Source of the DNA: Azolla caroliniana
Taxonomy: Eukaryota; Polypodiophyta
Direction: 5' to 3'
Length of the DNA: 64,000 nucleotides
Assembly (NCBI GenBank): GCA_043228905.1
Contig: JBHGNT010000005.1
Coordinates: 2,418,001-2,482,000 of the forward strand
The notes under the pieces were generated by a model that saw nothing but the letters and a program-made list of their open reading frames with translations, searched no databases and was not told where the DNA came from. The position numbers and the translations under genes are program-made. Positions within the stretch are counted from its first letter, which is position 1. Each line of letters begins with the position of its first letter. Positions 51,789-64,000 of the stretch are shown one piece after another.

Positions 51789-54600
51789 TTTCTCTTATCT
51801 AAATAGCTCTCTTAAAATGTACACAAGTTCCCATCTATAAGTCCAAACTATTTGCATATAAATTTATATCTAGCTTGTAGCACACACTTCTTTTCTTTTA
51901 ACTTACCTTTTGCACTCATACACACAAACAACTCACAAACACAGACTTAAAAATACAAGCACATAAACCAACATCCTCAAAAAAACCCTCACAAAGCAAT
52001 AGGATAAAAACTTGAGATTTGGCTCTATTAACTCAACACATGTTTGCACGTGTAGTTAAGAGGAAAATTGTATATGCCTCTACTCAAGCCATTCATGTGT
52101 GCCATGTATCGAAAACCTGCACCTAAAGCAACTCAACAAAATGTGTATGCTATTGTTGAACCGAAACAAGATGAATCTCATCTCCATGTAGTTTGTATGC
52201 TTCCTTCTATCTACAAGCATTTTGGAAACTTCGTTCATTTGAAATTTTTGCTCCATTCTTACTACAAGCATATTGAAGACTTTGTAGTTTGGAAGTTATG
52301 GATAATAATCTTCATATTGAACTTGATCGTTTCAAAAAACACATTGATAAAGGCATGTCCACCCTCACACACATCTTCTTCCCAATGTACTTTCAAGGTC
52401 CAAAAGCAAAATTTTCATCCATGAATGGCCAATTTTTTTTAAAAGTTATCTAACAAGGATCGAACAAAATTGGTTTGCCTATGCCTACTCTACAAGCACA
52501 TCAAAGCAAAGAATGCCATTCTCTCTCTCTCTCTCTCTCTCGAATGCACTATCATATGAAAAATAATTCAGAATGCTGCCTTACATCACTTTGGTTTGCT
52601 CAAATTTGCGAAGCATAGAAAATGAAGCCTTACATTAACCGATTAATGAAGAGGCAAGCACACACATCCTCACTTCATCCACTGGCTCGAACCTCCAACG
52701 ACATGTCAAGAAGTCATAATTATACAAATGGAAGAAGAAAAGTGTTAGTGTTCCTACTATTCGTTGTCACTCAATGCACATACATGAGTGATAACCAAGT
52801 ATGCCATGGTACCTAGAGACACTCTCTCACTCAACAACCACACATGACACGACGGAGCTCCATAGTGCAGGATTCTTTGGTGTGCACATACGCCTTTGAA
52901 GATAAACTAGGTAAGGAGACCCAACAAACTAGTCAAGCCTAAATGATTATCTTTACCAAGTTGGACTCCCAACAGGTAGAGAAATGTCTTCTTCCTGAAC
53001 ATTTCACAGGTATAATTAACACCTGATTGTTAGTGCCTCAAACAGCATATGTTTCCACTGCAAGAGGAACCCATCATGTTCCATCATGCAAGGTTGCAGG
53101 CTGCCAATCAAAGGCAAGTAAGTGGGATTCATCCTCACACACATAGATGGAGCTCCCCTCCAGGATGCCTCCCACAATATAATTCCCTCACACAAGCTCA
53201 GGAGACACAAAATTATGCAACAGAAAAATACATTTTATTATGCTTACCGTTACAAATGGCCGCATTGGGGTCATGCCCTAAAACACATGGTTCGTGCACT
53301 TGCACCTCTACCATGCCCTAATTACAGAAAGTCACATTCAGGTCCAGTGTCTCTCCTCTCCTGAATCCGCATTATTGACTCACCTTTTAGAGGGGTCTCC
53401 GAGATCTCGTGATGATGGAATGGCAAGGACTCCCCCTACCATTCATCACTTCTCACACCTTCACTTTAATGCAAGAACCATTCATTCACATGCAGTCAAT
53501 CTTCTATCCGATACTCTTTAAAACTGCATGTACTAACAAACAAGCACAAGCATTGATTCACCGCACATTGCTTATAATCTGGTGAAGTTTACTCCTACAG
53601 TAATCTACCAAAAATAGATTGATGTTGGAAATAGGGAAACCACTCTCCAATTTGGATGATCTAGCTTAGAGAGAACACTTGAAGATGTTGAACACAATGG
53701 TTTCACTACCAACCATATGCTGCTTGGTAGTTCTCGATTCTTGGTAATCTCTTTCTCGATAATCTCTTTCTCGAAGATCCGTTTGAACCTTTTTTCTTCT
53801 GAACCTTTTTTCTTGCATTCACTTTGAAGTTCATGTCCTAGTTAACGTAGAGAAACAAGTTGTTTGCCATTCGATGAGGGAGCGGGGAGCTTTTATTCAA
53901 TCTCCATATTGAGTGCTTCCAAAATGAAGTATCAAATGTTAACCAATTAGCATTGGTATGCCCAGATTATATTACATGTGACTTGTATTCATATTCTTAG
54001 CACCAAGTATTCAAAGATAGAGACTTCTCATCCAGCATGTGCCAATGAAATGGATGATGTTTGTTGCATGCTAAGCCACACATAGTTATAAACCAGCAAG
54101 TGATTGCATATGTCAAGTTTACAAAACTCTATTAACAATTGCATCTTTCCTCCAACATATCTTTTATCCTGTTTCTCATCTTTGCATTCTTTACAATGAT
54201 TGGAATGCCCTCAAAGCTCTTACCTGGATCTCCTCATGCATAAAATGCTTCCACGGTGTTAGAAGAGATCCTTTCTTGGATAATTTGGCTTGATCTTTGA
54301 CAGGGATAACTAAAACTCTTGCTGAAGCAATCCTAGCATTATATACCTCAATGGTGGGTTATAAAGCCTGTTGTATCTTTTTAGGGTATTTTGAGGTTGG
54401 TTTTCACTAGGTTGATTGGTGCTGACATTGCTTGTTATAGATATATTTGTTTAGGTTGAGACATTTCATGGTGACTGGCACTTATGATTGATTATAACCT
54501 AATAATGTGTGGTGGTGAAGAAAACAAATGGTATGGCATTTTCCTATTCATGCCATAATGTGGAGATCTAGAAACACATAAAAAACTGACTACTATGGAT
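51789..54600. other. Intergenic sequence
   Basis: No gene is recognised over 2.8 kb. There is a TC microsatellite at 52518-52540. Open frames near 52068-52424 and 53049-53521 lack family motifs and have no conserved neighbours. A TA run is at 54600-54613. Confidence 0.5.
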
Positions 54601-54761
54601 ATATATATATATAGTTTGCCATATGAGAGCATTATCTATAAATGTTTGTTTCCTTGTTTCACTAAAACCCAACCTCAAAATGGGAATAGTAAGCAAAGAG
54701 TGTGTGTTTGTGTAAATCTTTAGCCACAAAAAAAGGTTTAAAGGGTGGAAAATGGCTTGTT

Positions 54762-55211
54762 TTAGCCATATCTAGGCTTCTTTTGAGTTATTGGAGGAAG
54801 GGAATTTGTGTCAACAATCTTGGCCTTCTGAGTTGCAACAATCTCTCTTCTTCCTTCTTCTTCTTCCTCTTCTTTTCTTTTTGCTTCTTCGCCTTCTCCT
54901 TCCATGGATTGGACAAACTCAGATGAGAGATTGGCATAGAGCTCTACAACACGCGCAATGTTGGCATTGAGCTCTCTTATGAGGCCCACATTCCTGGAGA
55001 GATTCTCTGGAATCTTTGATTCTTGGTTCTGGTTGATCTCCCTTATAAGAACCCTGTTCTGATCCAGAATTGTTTGCACTTGAGAGAAACTCTTTTGGAA
55101 TGTTTCCCACATGACTTTGCTTCCAATGGTTATAGTAGTAGTATTACTAGTGTTTTGGGCATTCCCTGGGGAGCTTATGTTAAAAGAGTATTGATATTCC
55201 CCTCCCTTCAT
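54762..55211 (-). CDS. ELF4-like circadian clock protein
   Basis: A 149-residue protein of the EARLY FLOWERING 4 family (DUF1313). In Arabidopsis ELF4 joins ELF3 and LUX in the nuclear evening complex, which represses day-phase genes at night. The helical family domain covers about residues 33-105: MWETFQKSFSQVQTILDQ, NRVLIREINQNQESKIPENL, then SRNVGLIRELNANIARVVEL and YANLSSEFV. Outside it are a short N/S/T-rich start and a charged tail with a glutamate run. The length is slightly above the usual 110-130 residues. The coding part is in one exon, as in known ELF4 genes. The frame is intact and the start is the first Met. ELF4 and ELF4-like subgroups cannot be told apart here. It is the only clear host gene in the right half of the window. 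Confidence 0.92.
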   Translation of the reverse strand: MKGGEYQYSFNISSPGNAQNTSNTTTITIGSKVMWETFQKSFSQVQTILDQNRVLIREINQNQESKIPENLSRNVGLIRELNANIARVVELYANLSSEFVQSMEGEGEEAKRKEEEEEEGRREIVATQKAKIVDTNSLPPITQKKPRYG

Positions 55212-55220
55212 TATAAAGAT

Positions 55221-55481
55221 CTGTTTTTGAAGAGGAATATAAAGGTTAGGGTTGGGCTTAAGATTTAGAATTAATAATTTAGGGTTTGGGTTTTAGGGCA
55301 ACAGTTGGGGAAAGGACTAGGGACAGGACTAGGGCTAGGGTTAGTTTCAGGGTTAGGGTTAGGGTTATTGTCTTGTTAAGGAAGCATATTTTAGCCCTTT
55401 TGTGAAGAAGCAATGGTGGGCAACTGTTTTTAAATTTCAAGACCTTTGGATAGAGACAGTGAAGTGAGATCAGAGACTTAC
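55221..55481 (-). other. Probable 5'UTR intron of the ELF4-like gene
   Basis: On the minus strand, CAAGAG followed by GTAAGTCTCTG is a strong donor (55476-55481). A pyrimidine stretch and AAAAACAG (55221-55222) form an acceptor nine bases before the ATG. The intron would be 261 bp. It contains telomere-like repeats and a telo-box. Confidence 0.55.
55279..55370 (-). promoter_or_regulatory. Telo-box and interstitial telomere-like repeats
   Basis: On the minus strand, CCCTAACCCTAACCCT is followed by variants (CCCTAG, CCTAGTCC), and AAACCCTAA, the plant telo-box, lies at 55279-55287. They fall in the proposed leader intron. Telo-boxes act as cis-elements in many plant 5' regions and can recruit Polycomb through telomere-repeat-binding factors. 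It is too short to be a true telomere. Confidence 0.6.
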
Positions 55482-55483
55482 CT

Positions 55484-55870
55484 CTTGAGATTGGGGCACA
55501 AGTTTTTAGTATTCCAAGCTATGGTGGTGGTGTAAGAGTAATCTCTGAAAGAAGAAGAGAGGAAAAGAAAAAAAGAACAAGAAGAAGAAGAGCAGAGAGG
55601 CGTGACAGAGCTAAAATAAAAAGGAAGGGAAAGAGCGTTATCGTTGACGTCGTAGGAGAGGGGGCCGTCAATTCTAACGGCGCTCCCCCACCCCCCCCGG
55701 ATCGTCACCACCGAGAGACAAAAAGATTGCGGGGAGGAGTGGCAGAGCGGATCTTCTGCTCGCACCTCATTGGACCACGTCAGCGCTCGCTGATCAGATT
55801 CTCGACCAATCAGAACGTCCCAATCGATTTCCTCCATGTGTCGCTGCCACGTCGCCTGCCACGTCAGCCC
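55484..55870 (-). promoter_or_regulatory. Promoter and leader of the ELF4-like gene
   Basis: Three CCACGTC motifs on the plus strand (55776-55782, 55848-55854, 55860-55866) read GACGTGG on the minus strand, the ACGT core bound by bZIP factors such as HY5. CCAAT motifs lie among them. A CT-rich tract (55541-55600) matches a Y-patch or leader, next to a weak TATA-like TTTATTTTAG (55611-55620). Arabidopsis ELF4 is known to be driven by HY5 and FHY3 through ACGT-containing and CACGCGC elements. Only the former are seen here. Confidence 0.5.
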
Positions 55871-55879
55871 CTTGCTCTC

Positions 55880-58800
55880 TTTCTTTCTTTTTTTAATAGC
55901 TCTTCCACTCAATGCTCTCTTCCGGCGCATTAAACCCTTAAAAATAAAAATACCAAACATTTATTTATTTAATTTAATTTAAAAACAAACGAGAGTAATT
56001 CGTTCAAATCACCTCCTCCGAATATACATATAAAGAAATTTTTAAAAAAACCAATGCCATCCTAACATTTGTAATGTAATAATAATAAAACGATATTCAA
56101 CCGGAATAAAATAATCTCACCCTCGATTTCATGGAATTAACAGTAATAGTTATTATTGTCGTTGCTTTTATTTATTATAGAAAAATTGTTATTTTTAATA
56201 TTGTATTAAGTAATAATATCTCAGTAGGGCTTTCCACCAAGACTCTCTCATCCACAAAAATTCATGGCATTTATACAATAAAAATCTCTCGGATACACAC
56301 CGACAACAACAACAACAGTTCGGGTCCATATTTTCCTTATGTTTCCGAAGCTCATCACATCATTAGCATGTTGTGCTAGGAAGTGAACAAAAGTCTATTT
56401 CTACATGGAGTTCCACATCTATATTTCTCTCGAGTACAAAATACAAAAAGAATGTGTTGGGGGTCTCTGTGTACCTACTACCTACCGATCTCACAATCTT
56501 CTTAAGATGTCTCTCTTCCCGTTCAAACAAAACGAGACAAACAAAAAGAAAGAAAGATGAGTGACCAATGGCCATTGAGGCTTTTCCCTCGTGACTTCCC
56601 AAAAAACCTTTTCGATAACTAAATGTGTGTTTGCTTGGTTTTCCGAGGAATAAAGTAATTTCTTCAAGTCTTTGAAAAGAGTAGCGTAATGGTGTCAATC
56701 CCATCGACACAACAACATGTTCCTTCATGGTTTGGTCTTGTCTTGACATAGATACATCGACATTTGTAATTTGTGTTTGAAAATACGAGTCCATCATGCC
56801 TAGGCAAAAACATAGCATCCAAATTATCTGAGGAGTACATAGCATCGTCTTATTTAAAAATCATCAATTTAATTAAGAAATGATTGTCAACTGATGAAAA
56901 CATGTAAATTTTTCCTTTACAAATGAAGGCAAAAGGTTTTTGGTGAGCCTCGTCATATATCTCACGTAACAAACTCTTTCACTATTTCTATATCCCACAA
57001 AAAGGATCTTGTTGGATCAAGCCAACAACATGATTTATTTTGCCTGCATGCCATTCTAAGATAATTGATTCCTCCCCTAATCCTAGTTTAATAATTCATG
57101 GCTTCCAAAGCCTTACAAGCATATAAGTGGTTCCTAATTGCATATTTAGTGATTCCCAAGGCTTGTGATCAATGATTTCTAAGGAACTTTACCAATGATA
57201 TGATTTGACACACCTATTGTCATTCCTAAAGTTATTGATTCTTCTCATAATCCTAATTGCATAATTAGTGGGTCCAAAGGCTTATAAGAGACCTACAAGT
57301 CGTCGTATATATAGAGGATTGGGTGACTATGTACACATGTGATAACCAAGTATTTATCATTTCATTATGTGGTTTGATACCACTTGTTGTTTTGCTATCT
57401 TTGGTGTGAATCATAATAAGAGCTTGAGAATATACGAGGGATAATGTTATTCCCTAGTGACTTCATTGAAAGGAAACTCAATACTAATGTTGTGTATGTT
57501 ATTAAATTGCATAGTGCGTAGTTAATATGATTCTACAATGGACTACATAGTTAAGAGACTTTGTTGAATGTCTCTTCACCTTCATATTCACTACAACAAA
57601 TGATATGGAAGAAGATAATTAATTCATCACATTCCAAACATTGGTGACAAAGGTATGTCACGAATGTCTTATTTAAAATTGTGAAACTTGAATTCAAGAA
57701 CAACTTAAGGCTAAGTAAAATACAAAGAACTGCTTATAAACTAACCAACATTATTGGTTACCATGGAGGGTCCAATAATAATATCATGGAGGCTCAATCT
57801 AATAGCTCTCAAGATAGTGTTCTTTCACCTCCATGTTCACCTGAATGTTCCAACCCTTCAATTGTTACCTCATACTCTTTGTCATCGAAGCCCAAATTTT
57901 AAAATTTCAATAGCAAGTGTGGTAATCCAATTATGCTTAGAGATTTATTCATCGATTATAAAAAATAACAAAAAAGCAAAGTGTTAGCACCTTAAGGGAA
58001 CCCTTGGTTGCATAAATACCTTTTTAATGTAGCTAACATTTGTTTGTAAATTATTTATGTATTTTGATTGTATTAGTTTTTGTAGAGACTTATTTGAATA
58101 GAGCACAATAACGACACCATTTGAGTGCAAACTTTTCGTAGAAATCTTTTTAATATTCATGAAGGTTTACAAATTTCCTTTTCATTATATAATAGGAGTT
58201 TTTGCCATATCATGAGCACATGTTTCTATAGAACTATGGTATCCAAATCGGTTGGTTATAAACTTATATGACTTTTGGGAAAGTGAGATATACTTGATAT
58301 TTCTTTAAGCTTTTTAATGTCATCTCATCAACTAGGGTGCATTGCCCAAAAGAATCGCAAATGTTTGGAGAAAAATGGAGGGTGTGCAAGTGTGCCAATA
58401 GTGTTGAAATGTGGTCCAATAGAGCTTCACATGCTTGCCCTATAGATTATTAAGAGTGATGAGAGAAAGAGATATCGATTGAAAGGTAGATTCCATTATG
58501 TGAACGATAGATAAGAAGAAAAGAGAAGGAACAAATACATAATAGGAATGCACGGAAGGCGTTGATATCTAGTCCATCAAACGACAAAGAGTCATAGGAC
58601 TCTAGGAGTGATTCCTAATGAAACAAATCAATCAATTGAAACCATACAAGACAAGAATAGAAGGTACAAATCATAGAATCATTACATTGAAATCAAAATA
58701 TACACAAATCCCAATCAAGCGGAAAACTTCTTATTAGATTAAAAGTTAGTAAACGACAATGTGTTGTGATAGGCAACAAGGTCTTCCTCATCAACAAACA

Positions 58801-59330
58801 TCTATATTTTGGAGTCTAGGGAGCCTTTGTAAGATTCTTGTTTTTCATTAAACAATAACAAGGGAAAAAAAGGAAAAATGATTCGCTATTTTCTATTGAG
58901 AGAAATAACTATACCAAAATATCTTATTGCTCTTGGACAAGCATAAAAATAAACTACATTGGACCCTTCGTTTAATGAAGGCCCTAGAGTTTAGACACCA
59001 TAAGTTGGGCCATATCTATAACTTAGATTCAAACATTCTTGTGCCAACAAAGATTTACCACTCGTGACCCTATAAATTATTAAAAATAATAATTTTTTTA
59101 TAAAAAGTCATCAGACATATTGGGCATTGTGTCACATAGTTGAGCATAACAATTATTGGTTTGTTGATCGTTGTCCATCTCTTTTTCTTATAACTTTGCA
59201 TTTGAAAGATTTCCATAAGAGATCATCATGTAAATGGAAAAATAAACACAATAAAACAAATCATCGCAAGCCTATACAAACGATTAGTAAGAGAGAGAAG
59301 AATATGTGTAGAAGTCATTACATTTGAGAG
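55880..59330. other. Intergenic AT-rich sequence
   Basis: 3.4 kb with no recognised gene, RNA or element border. Open frames near 56363-56845 and 57681-57987 show no family motif. Confidence 0.5.
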
Positions 59331-59341
59331 AGAGAGAACTC

Positions 59342-59515
59342 TACATTCCACAGTGGCATCTAGTGAATTAAGAGATATGTACAAAGTATATATATAGAGA
59401 GGTGAGTTTCGAACCCAAGATATAGTGGCTTGTAGTATGACAACTTACCATTAGGGTAGGCTAATTACAATCAAAAAGAGAAAGAGAGAGAACTCTAGAA
59501 TGTCACGTATCATCA
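59342..59515 (-). repeat. SINE-like tRNA-derived repeat, copy 1
   Basis: On the minus strand CTAATGGTAAGTTG (A-box-like) and GGGTTCGAAACTC (B-box) lie about 40 bases apart, followed by about 60 bases ending CACTAGATGCCACTG. GAGAGAGAACTCTA occurs on both sides (59328-59341 and about 59485-59499), a possible TSD, though GA-rich sequence makes this weak. Copy 2 is at 62010-62145. Confidence 0.5.
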
Positions 59516-59621
59516 TATTCGCCATTTAGTCGTAGTAGCATTTAGCTCCCTAGAAGGGTTCTATACTTCGTAGTAAGTTAGTCATGGTGGTGTTTTTTTT
59601 CTTTCGTAATGAAAGCCATTA

Positions 59622-59625
<4 letters not shown>

Positions 59626-59673
<48 letters not shown>
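59626..59673. repeat. GA microsatellite
   Basis: Uninterrupted GA run of more than 20 units. Confidence 0.95.
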
Positions 59674-59676
<3 letters not shown>

Positions 59677-62005
59677 CAAAAGCACTTTGATGGAGCATTT
59701 AATGTTTGAAAATGTATGTTCAAGATATAACATAAGGAACCATGGATACGTTGCAAAGGTAAAGACTTAGAAAACTTTGTGTAACTAAAGTTCTTCGGCT
59801 ACATCGTGTTTTAGCAACTCCGAATTTCTATGATATTAAGAGAAACGATTGCATATGTTCAACGATATGACAACAATTACTACTTTGTTCCTCTAGACAA
59901 ACCATCTTAAAGATATACACACACAAGGAAAGGAAAATATCTGCCACAAAGGACATTTTAGAAACTATAGTGCGTTGAAGTCAAATTGCATATCCTAAGA
60001 ACTCCCAATTGCTACTTTTTCCACTAATAAAAACAACTATAAAACATTGCAAACAAAGATTATGATGTTGGGACAAAGCTATTATACAATGCCCCTTGTA
60101 TAAGGGGCAATGTTCTTATAATATGCTGAGTATGCTTAACAACGTACTTTCATTTTAAGTTTTATTAATATGATTTGAATTAAATACAAGATTTAGTTTG
60201 TTAATCACACCATTTTGTAAGAATCATGAATTGACCGCCTAATAATTTTAATTTGAAGCTTTCTTAACTCAATGGGATGGTGGAAACTTGGATATGTAGA
60301 GGAATGTGAAATATTAATGTTTAAATTGTGGTTTACTAGGAAAGGGCAAGAATATTTATTTTAGCTAATTCTTTGTTAGGGGTATCATATACTACTTAAA
60401 GATGAGAATTAGAAGATGGACAAATTTGATCATTTCCCCCTAGTTATACAAAAGTTCTTTTTTATAGTTACTAATCCTACAAATTCCATATTTTGCACCA
60501 AGAAAAGGGGTAAAATAACTACACTAGCTAATGTGCATTTGAGTAAGCAACCTGAACTATGTGCCCAACAGGTGACTTCATACACCAACCTTGAAAAAAA
60601 GTTGTTAAACATTTCCATCATGTGACAAATATATAGAAATAGCTAAACAAAACTTGTATGTATTTACCAAAATAGGACATCACATATTTTACAGTCACTA
60701 TTGTCGTGTTTTGGTGTACACAAAAGAAAGCAGGCCTAAAAAATGAATGCAAACATGTACTTCATCCTTAATTCATTTATACCAAGAAAAGACAATGGAG
60801 TAGTCATTCACCTTAAGTTGATGTATTTATCACACACTTTTATATATGGCAAATCCAAATCGTAAGTAGATCCCCACATTAAATAAGGGGACCACTAGAT
60901 GACCACATCAAAATAAGAGGTACAACACGCTACCAATTCAACAACATGAAAAATGCTTAGGTTCATTGAGTAAGGACACATATTGAACGTGTAAATGTAA
61001 AACTAAGAGCAATTCATTGATTATACTGGATATGAAAACAAGTTGCATATTTGCAAGGCCCATCCTTTCAACTCTAATTTGTGATTGGCAACAAACTCTT
61101 GCAAATTGAAGTTAAAAATCAGCACACAATTAATAGCTCAATTGATGTATGAAATGATTTTTAAGAAGTTATTCATACATCAAAAGGAATCTCTACAGAG
61201 GAATAGTTTGTTATTACACCATACATAGATATCCAACAATTAATAGATAAATAGATAATTCTATTTTTTATAAACACCGCCTAATGTTTCAAGGTGTATA
61301 TACAAGGTGCATGGCTGAGCTTGTTATGTCAACAATAGTTGCATTTGACTTGATGGAATTCGATTCCATCATAACTTTGACTTGAACTCTTTTTATTTTT
61401 ACACGATTACACAAAGCTAATAATCTTTTTACGCTACCTGACAAATATCAATGATTTGACTAATGTTAAACCTTAGCCCACACCTTTGGGGTACTTGGTT
61501 ACAACTACTCAATCATGTAGAGTATGAATAAGCAAGTTGAACAATTCAACTCAAATGGGAAAAACTTAGTCATTAAATTCTTCCTAAATTATACACAAAC
61601 TCAATGAATGGAAAATAGCTTTCCCAGTTTGTTTGATGGGCAGATACATATTCTCTCTTCATTTCTTATAGCAAGTCATTAACACTTTTTGTTTAACAAT
61701 CGGCCTCAAAATGTTGTCCACATTAAACTTCAATTTAGTGTCTAGTCTTGCAAAAAAACTAGTCTACATCTATCCTATGAAATGAGCATTAGTTTTAGGC
61801 AATAGTTCCTAGTAACCCATGAATGTGGAATATATGTTAAATAAGCAAATAGGCTACATAGTTAACATTGTGCTATGTAACATTGAGTATAAGGTCTAAC
61901 TACTGTAAATCCATGGACAAGCTTTACCATTTTGGATGGGCGAAGGTTGCAACAATCCAATTTCTCAAGGGTAAGGTTGCCCAATGGAGACCATGTGGTC
62001 ATAGT
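59674..62005. other. Intergenic AT-rich sequence
   Basis: No feature recognised over 2.3 kb. Confidence 0.5.
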
Positions 62006-62009
62006 TTCA

Positions 62010-62145
62010 ACCCCTACATTCCACAGTGGCATCTAGTGAAATAAGAGATATCTATGGAGTAATAGAGAGGTGAGGAAATTGGGTTTTGAACCCAAGATGT
62101 AGTGATAGTAGTGTAAATGACTTACCACTAGGGTAAGTTAAAAAG
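62010..62145 (-). repeat. SINE-like tRNA-derived repeat, copy 2
   Basis: Shares CTACATTCCACAGTGGCATC, TAAGAGATAT, AGAGAGGTGAG and GAACCCAAGAT with copy 1. On the minus strand, CTAGTGGTAAGTC and GGGTTCAAAACCC form the A- and B-box pair. Confidence 0.5.
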
Positions 62146-64000
62146 AGAGAATTTTAGGCTTAAGGGAGAAAAAAAGAAAGAAAAGATCAAATTTGACAAG
62201 AAAGTTAAGAAGATTGAGAAGGCCAAAAAAGATTTAAATGTGACCATTATAACAAAAAGTGTTGACTCCTTTCATATTGGCCATAAGGCTTAAGCTCTAG
62301 AACTAACTCTATTATGTCCTGTTTTTTTGGTACCACACTTATGCCCTTAATATCAATGACAATAGCTCATTGGACCTTGGTCATGCTATATATGGCATAT
62401 TACGCTATCCCAAAGAAAAACTTATGGTGACAAGGTGGAAACCTAGCATGGAGAGAAGCAAGAAAGGGACACAAAAAACTGAAGAAAAAGGTGAAGAAAA
62501 CAAAAGGGATCAAGGGCACTTACATAGCTTGTTATACCAACCCAATGGTGGAGTAATGATATGCTATTAGGGGCCACACCATAATTAAGAAAGAGCATAG
62601 GATGTTAGAATGTGGTTGGAAAGTGAAACACGTCTACATAGTTGTAGGAAGAGGCTGTAAAATATCAATCAAAAGAAGTTAATGAATACTCTCAGAAACA
62701 TATACGGCATGTCATAAAGACGAAGAACCAAGTTTGGGTGAACATCCCAATAAAGTTGTGTTATGTTCGTATGTGAATTGTGAGGGGCAATAATGGCGTG
62801 GTTTCATTTGGACACATAGGGCCGCATATCAAGTTCAAGTTCAGTAATGCATGTGTGTGTTAAAAGGATCCTAGGTCAATATGGGTGAATAGAGTCTAAG
62901 GAAGTAACTTTGGGTAAAATCCGAGTAAAATGATTTGATGGCTTTATGGTAATGTTTGTGGCTAGATATAATCATGCACTGTTCATTGTTCAAGCACACC
63001 TCGAGCCTGGAACAAGTTGGTTCAAAGTACATAGAATATGCCAATCATGTGTTGTGTGTAGGTCATAAGGGGCTCTGAGAAGCAATTTAGCTATATATAT
63101 CGTGGCTAAACCCTTCAGAAAGATCTTGTTGATCTAGCAAGGGAGCAATTTAGCAATGGCAACTTTATTAAAGCAACATGGTTTCAATGCCACGTATTTT
63201 TTCCATGGGTTTCCACAAAAGATAATATTCACATGTTTCTTCATCATGAAATTGCTTTGTACATATGGATAAATTATCAAAGTTCTAATCATCCCTTAAA
63301 ACTTAATTTCTTAATCTTCGTTGCAATTAGTGTATGTGTAAAAAAAGTATGATCTCTCAAGTATCTTGTTTTGTTTTCAATGGGTCATGATATAATTGGC
63401 CCATGTATTTGCTTTTGATGCACATCCCAATTTTGACTTTGTCATAATTCAATACATTAGTAGATACTTGAGGGTATTTCTCAACCCTTTAAATAAAGTT
63501 TGAAAAACAGCTCATATGCTTCCATATGTTGGGCATTCCACACAGAATGCTTACCTCTTTTTGGCCTATTAAGATCAGATAGATTGAATGTTCATGATTT
63601 CTAATGAATCTGTTGTCAACCCTTGACACTTTAACAAAGTACTATACAAGCAAACATATAGTTTAAATGAAAGCATCGAGGCATCCCACAGTTGGATCAT
63701 CATCACTTTGATTGCCTTAAGATACCAAAAACAAAAAACCTATCCCTTTTGGAATGTCTCGCATATGAGTATATAAGGCATGATTTTCCAAAATTATTGC
63801 TAGGATGTACAAAAATTCCTAACTCTATTCTTGGTCTTTGCATGTTTTCTTAACGACAAGCCAAAATCATGGAAGTTTGAAATATAAACTTAACGACTAG
63901 CTTGCTTTTTCATTTCCTTTTTTAGACACCGTCACCTATGCAATTGGAGAGAATGTTTCAGTTGTTATTAACCCCATGGCTCATTTTGGAGCCTATAGAC
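62146..64000. other. Intergenic sequence to the window end
   Basis: No gene recognised. The 66-residue frame at 62370-62570 is lysine-rich low-complexity sequence without a known motif. Confidence 0.5.

Noticed and set aside
52068-52424. 118-residue plus-strand frame as a gene
   Set aside because: Low-complexity AT-rich translation with an equal antisense frame and no recognisable domain.
54950-54956. CACGCGC, the FHY3/FAR1 binding motif, in the ELF4-like gene
   Set aside because: It lies within the coding sequence, not in the promoter, and a 7-base match is easily due to chance.
55318-55370. Telomere-like repeats as a chromosome end or fusion point
   Set aside because: Only a few imperfect units next to a gene with intact flanks; better read as telo-box-type leader sequence.
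56363-56845. 160-residue minus-strand frame as a gene
   Set aside because: No family motif, no codon or domain pattern, and no promoter-like context.

Overview
This window is nuclear DNA of a land plant with a repeat-rich genome. The evidence is an ELF4-family circadian gene, a CYP86-clan cytochrome P450, PLS-type pentatricopeptide (PPR) relics, a plastid-type HSP70 relic, a telo-box, and Ty1/copia and Ty3/gypsy elements of plant architecture. The background is AT-rich; the youngest retroelements are visibly richer in GC. I cannot name the species.

Only two loci look like functional host genes. One is an intronless P450 on the minus strand (114-2333) with an unusual hydrophilic insert of about 170 residues. 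The other is an ELF4-like gene on the minus strand (54762-55211) with a likely 5'UTR intron and a promoter with three CCACGTC motifs. Almost everything else is mobile DNA, pseudogenes and anonymous AT-rich sequence.

The centre (about 15.7-35.8 kb) is a four-level nest. A LINE 3' part (15735-16010 and 35511-35800) is split by a degenerate Ty3/gypsy element, called A here (16011-35510, plus strand). A is split inside its RT by a Ty1/copia element B (16830-33760, minus). B is split twice: in its integrase by Ty3/gypsy C (18274-25652, minus) and in its gag by Ty1/copia D (27065-32436, minus). Each level has matching target-site duplications, and LTR divergence falls from A to B to C and D. Copia D has an uninterrupted 1338-residue polyprotein and LTRs that differ at one position by eye, so it is the youngest and possibly still competent. 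The LTRs of A carry a dense array of heat-shock-element pentamers just upstream of a TATA box.

To the left (2.3-15.7 kb) are LINE relics, a retroposon with an 18-bp duplication, a PPR relic, a Mutator-like MITE with 10-bp duplications and a probable solo LTR. To the right (35.8-50.5 kb) are a LINE with a copia fragment in it, a second Mutator-like element holding a LINE, mosaic pieces of gypsy elements P and E, a truncated copia (G), a PPR pseudogene interrupted by shuffled plastid HSP70 pieces, a tandem array of about 300-bp units, and two nested hAT-like elements. From 50.5 to 64 kb, apart from the ELF4-like gene, I see a 204-bp tandem duplication, SINE-like tRNA-derived repeats and microsatellites.

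The two host genes show no functional link to each other. All LTR boundaries, duplications and divergence statements come from reading the sequence by eye, not from alignment software.
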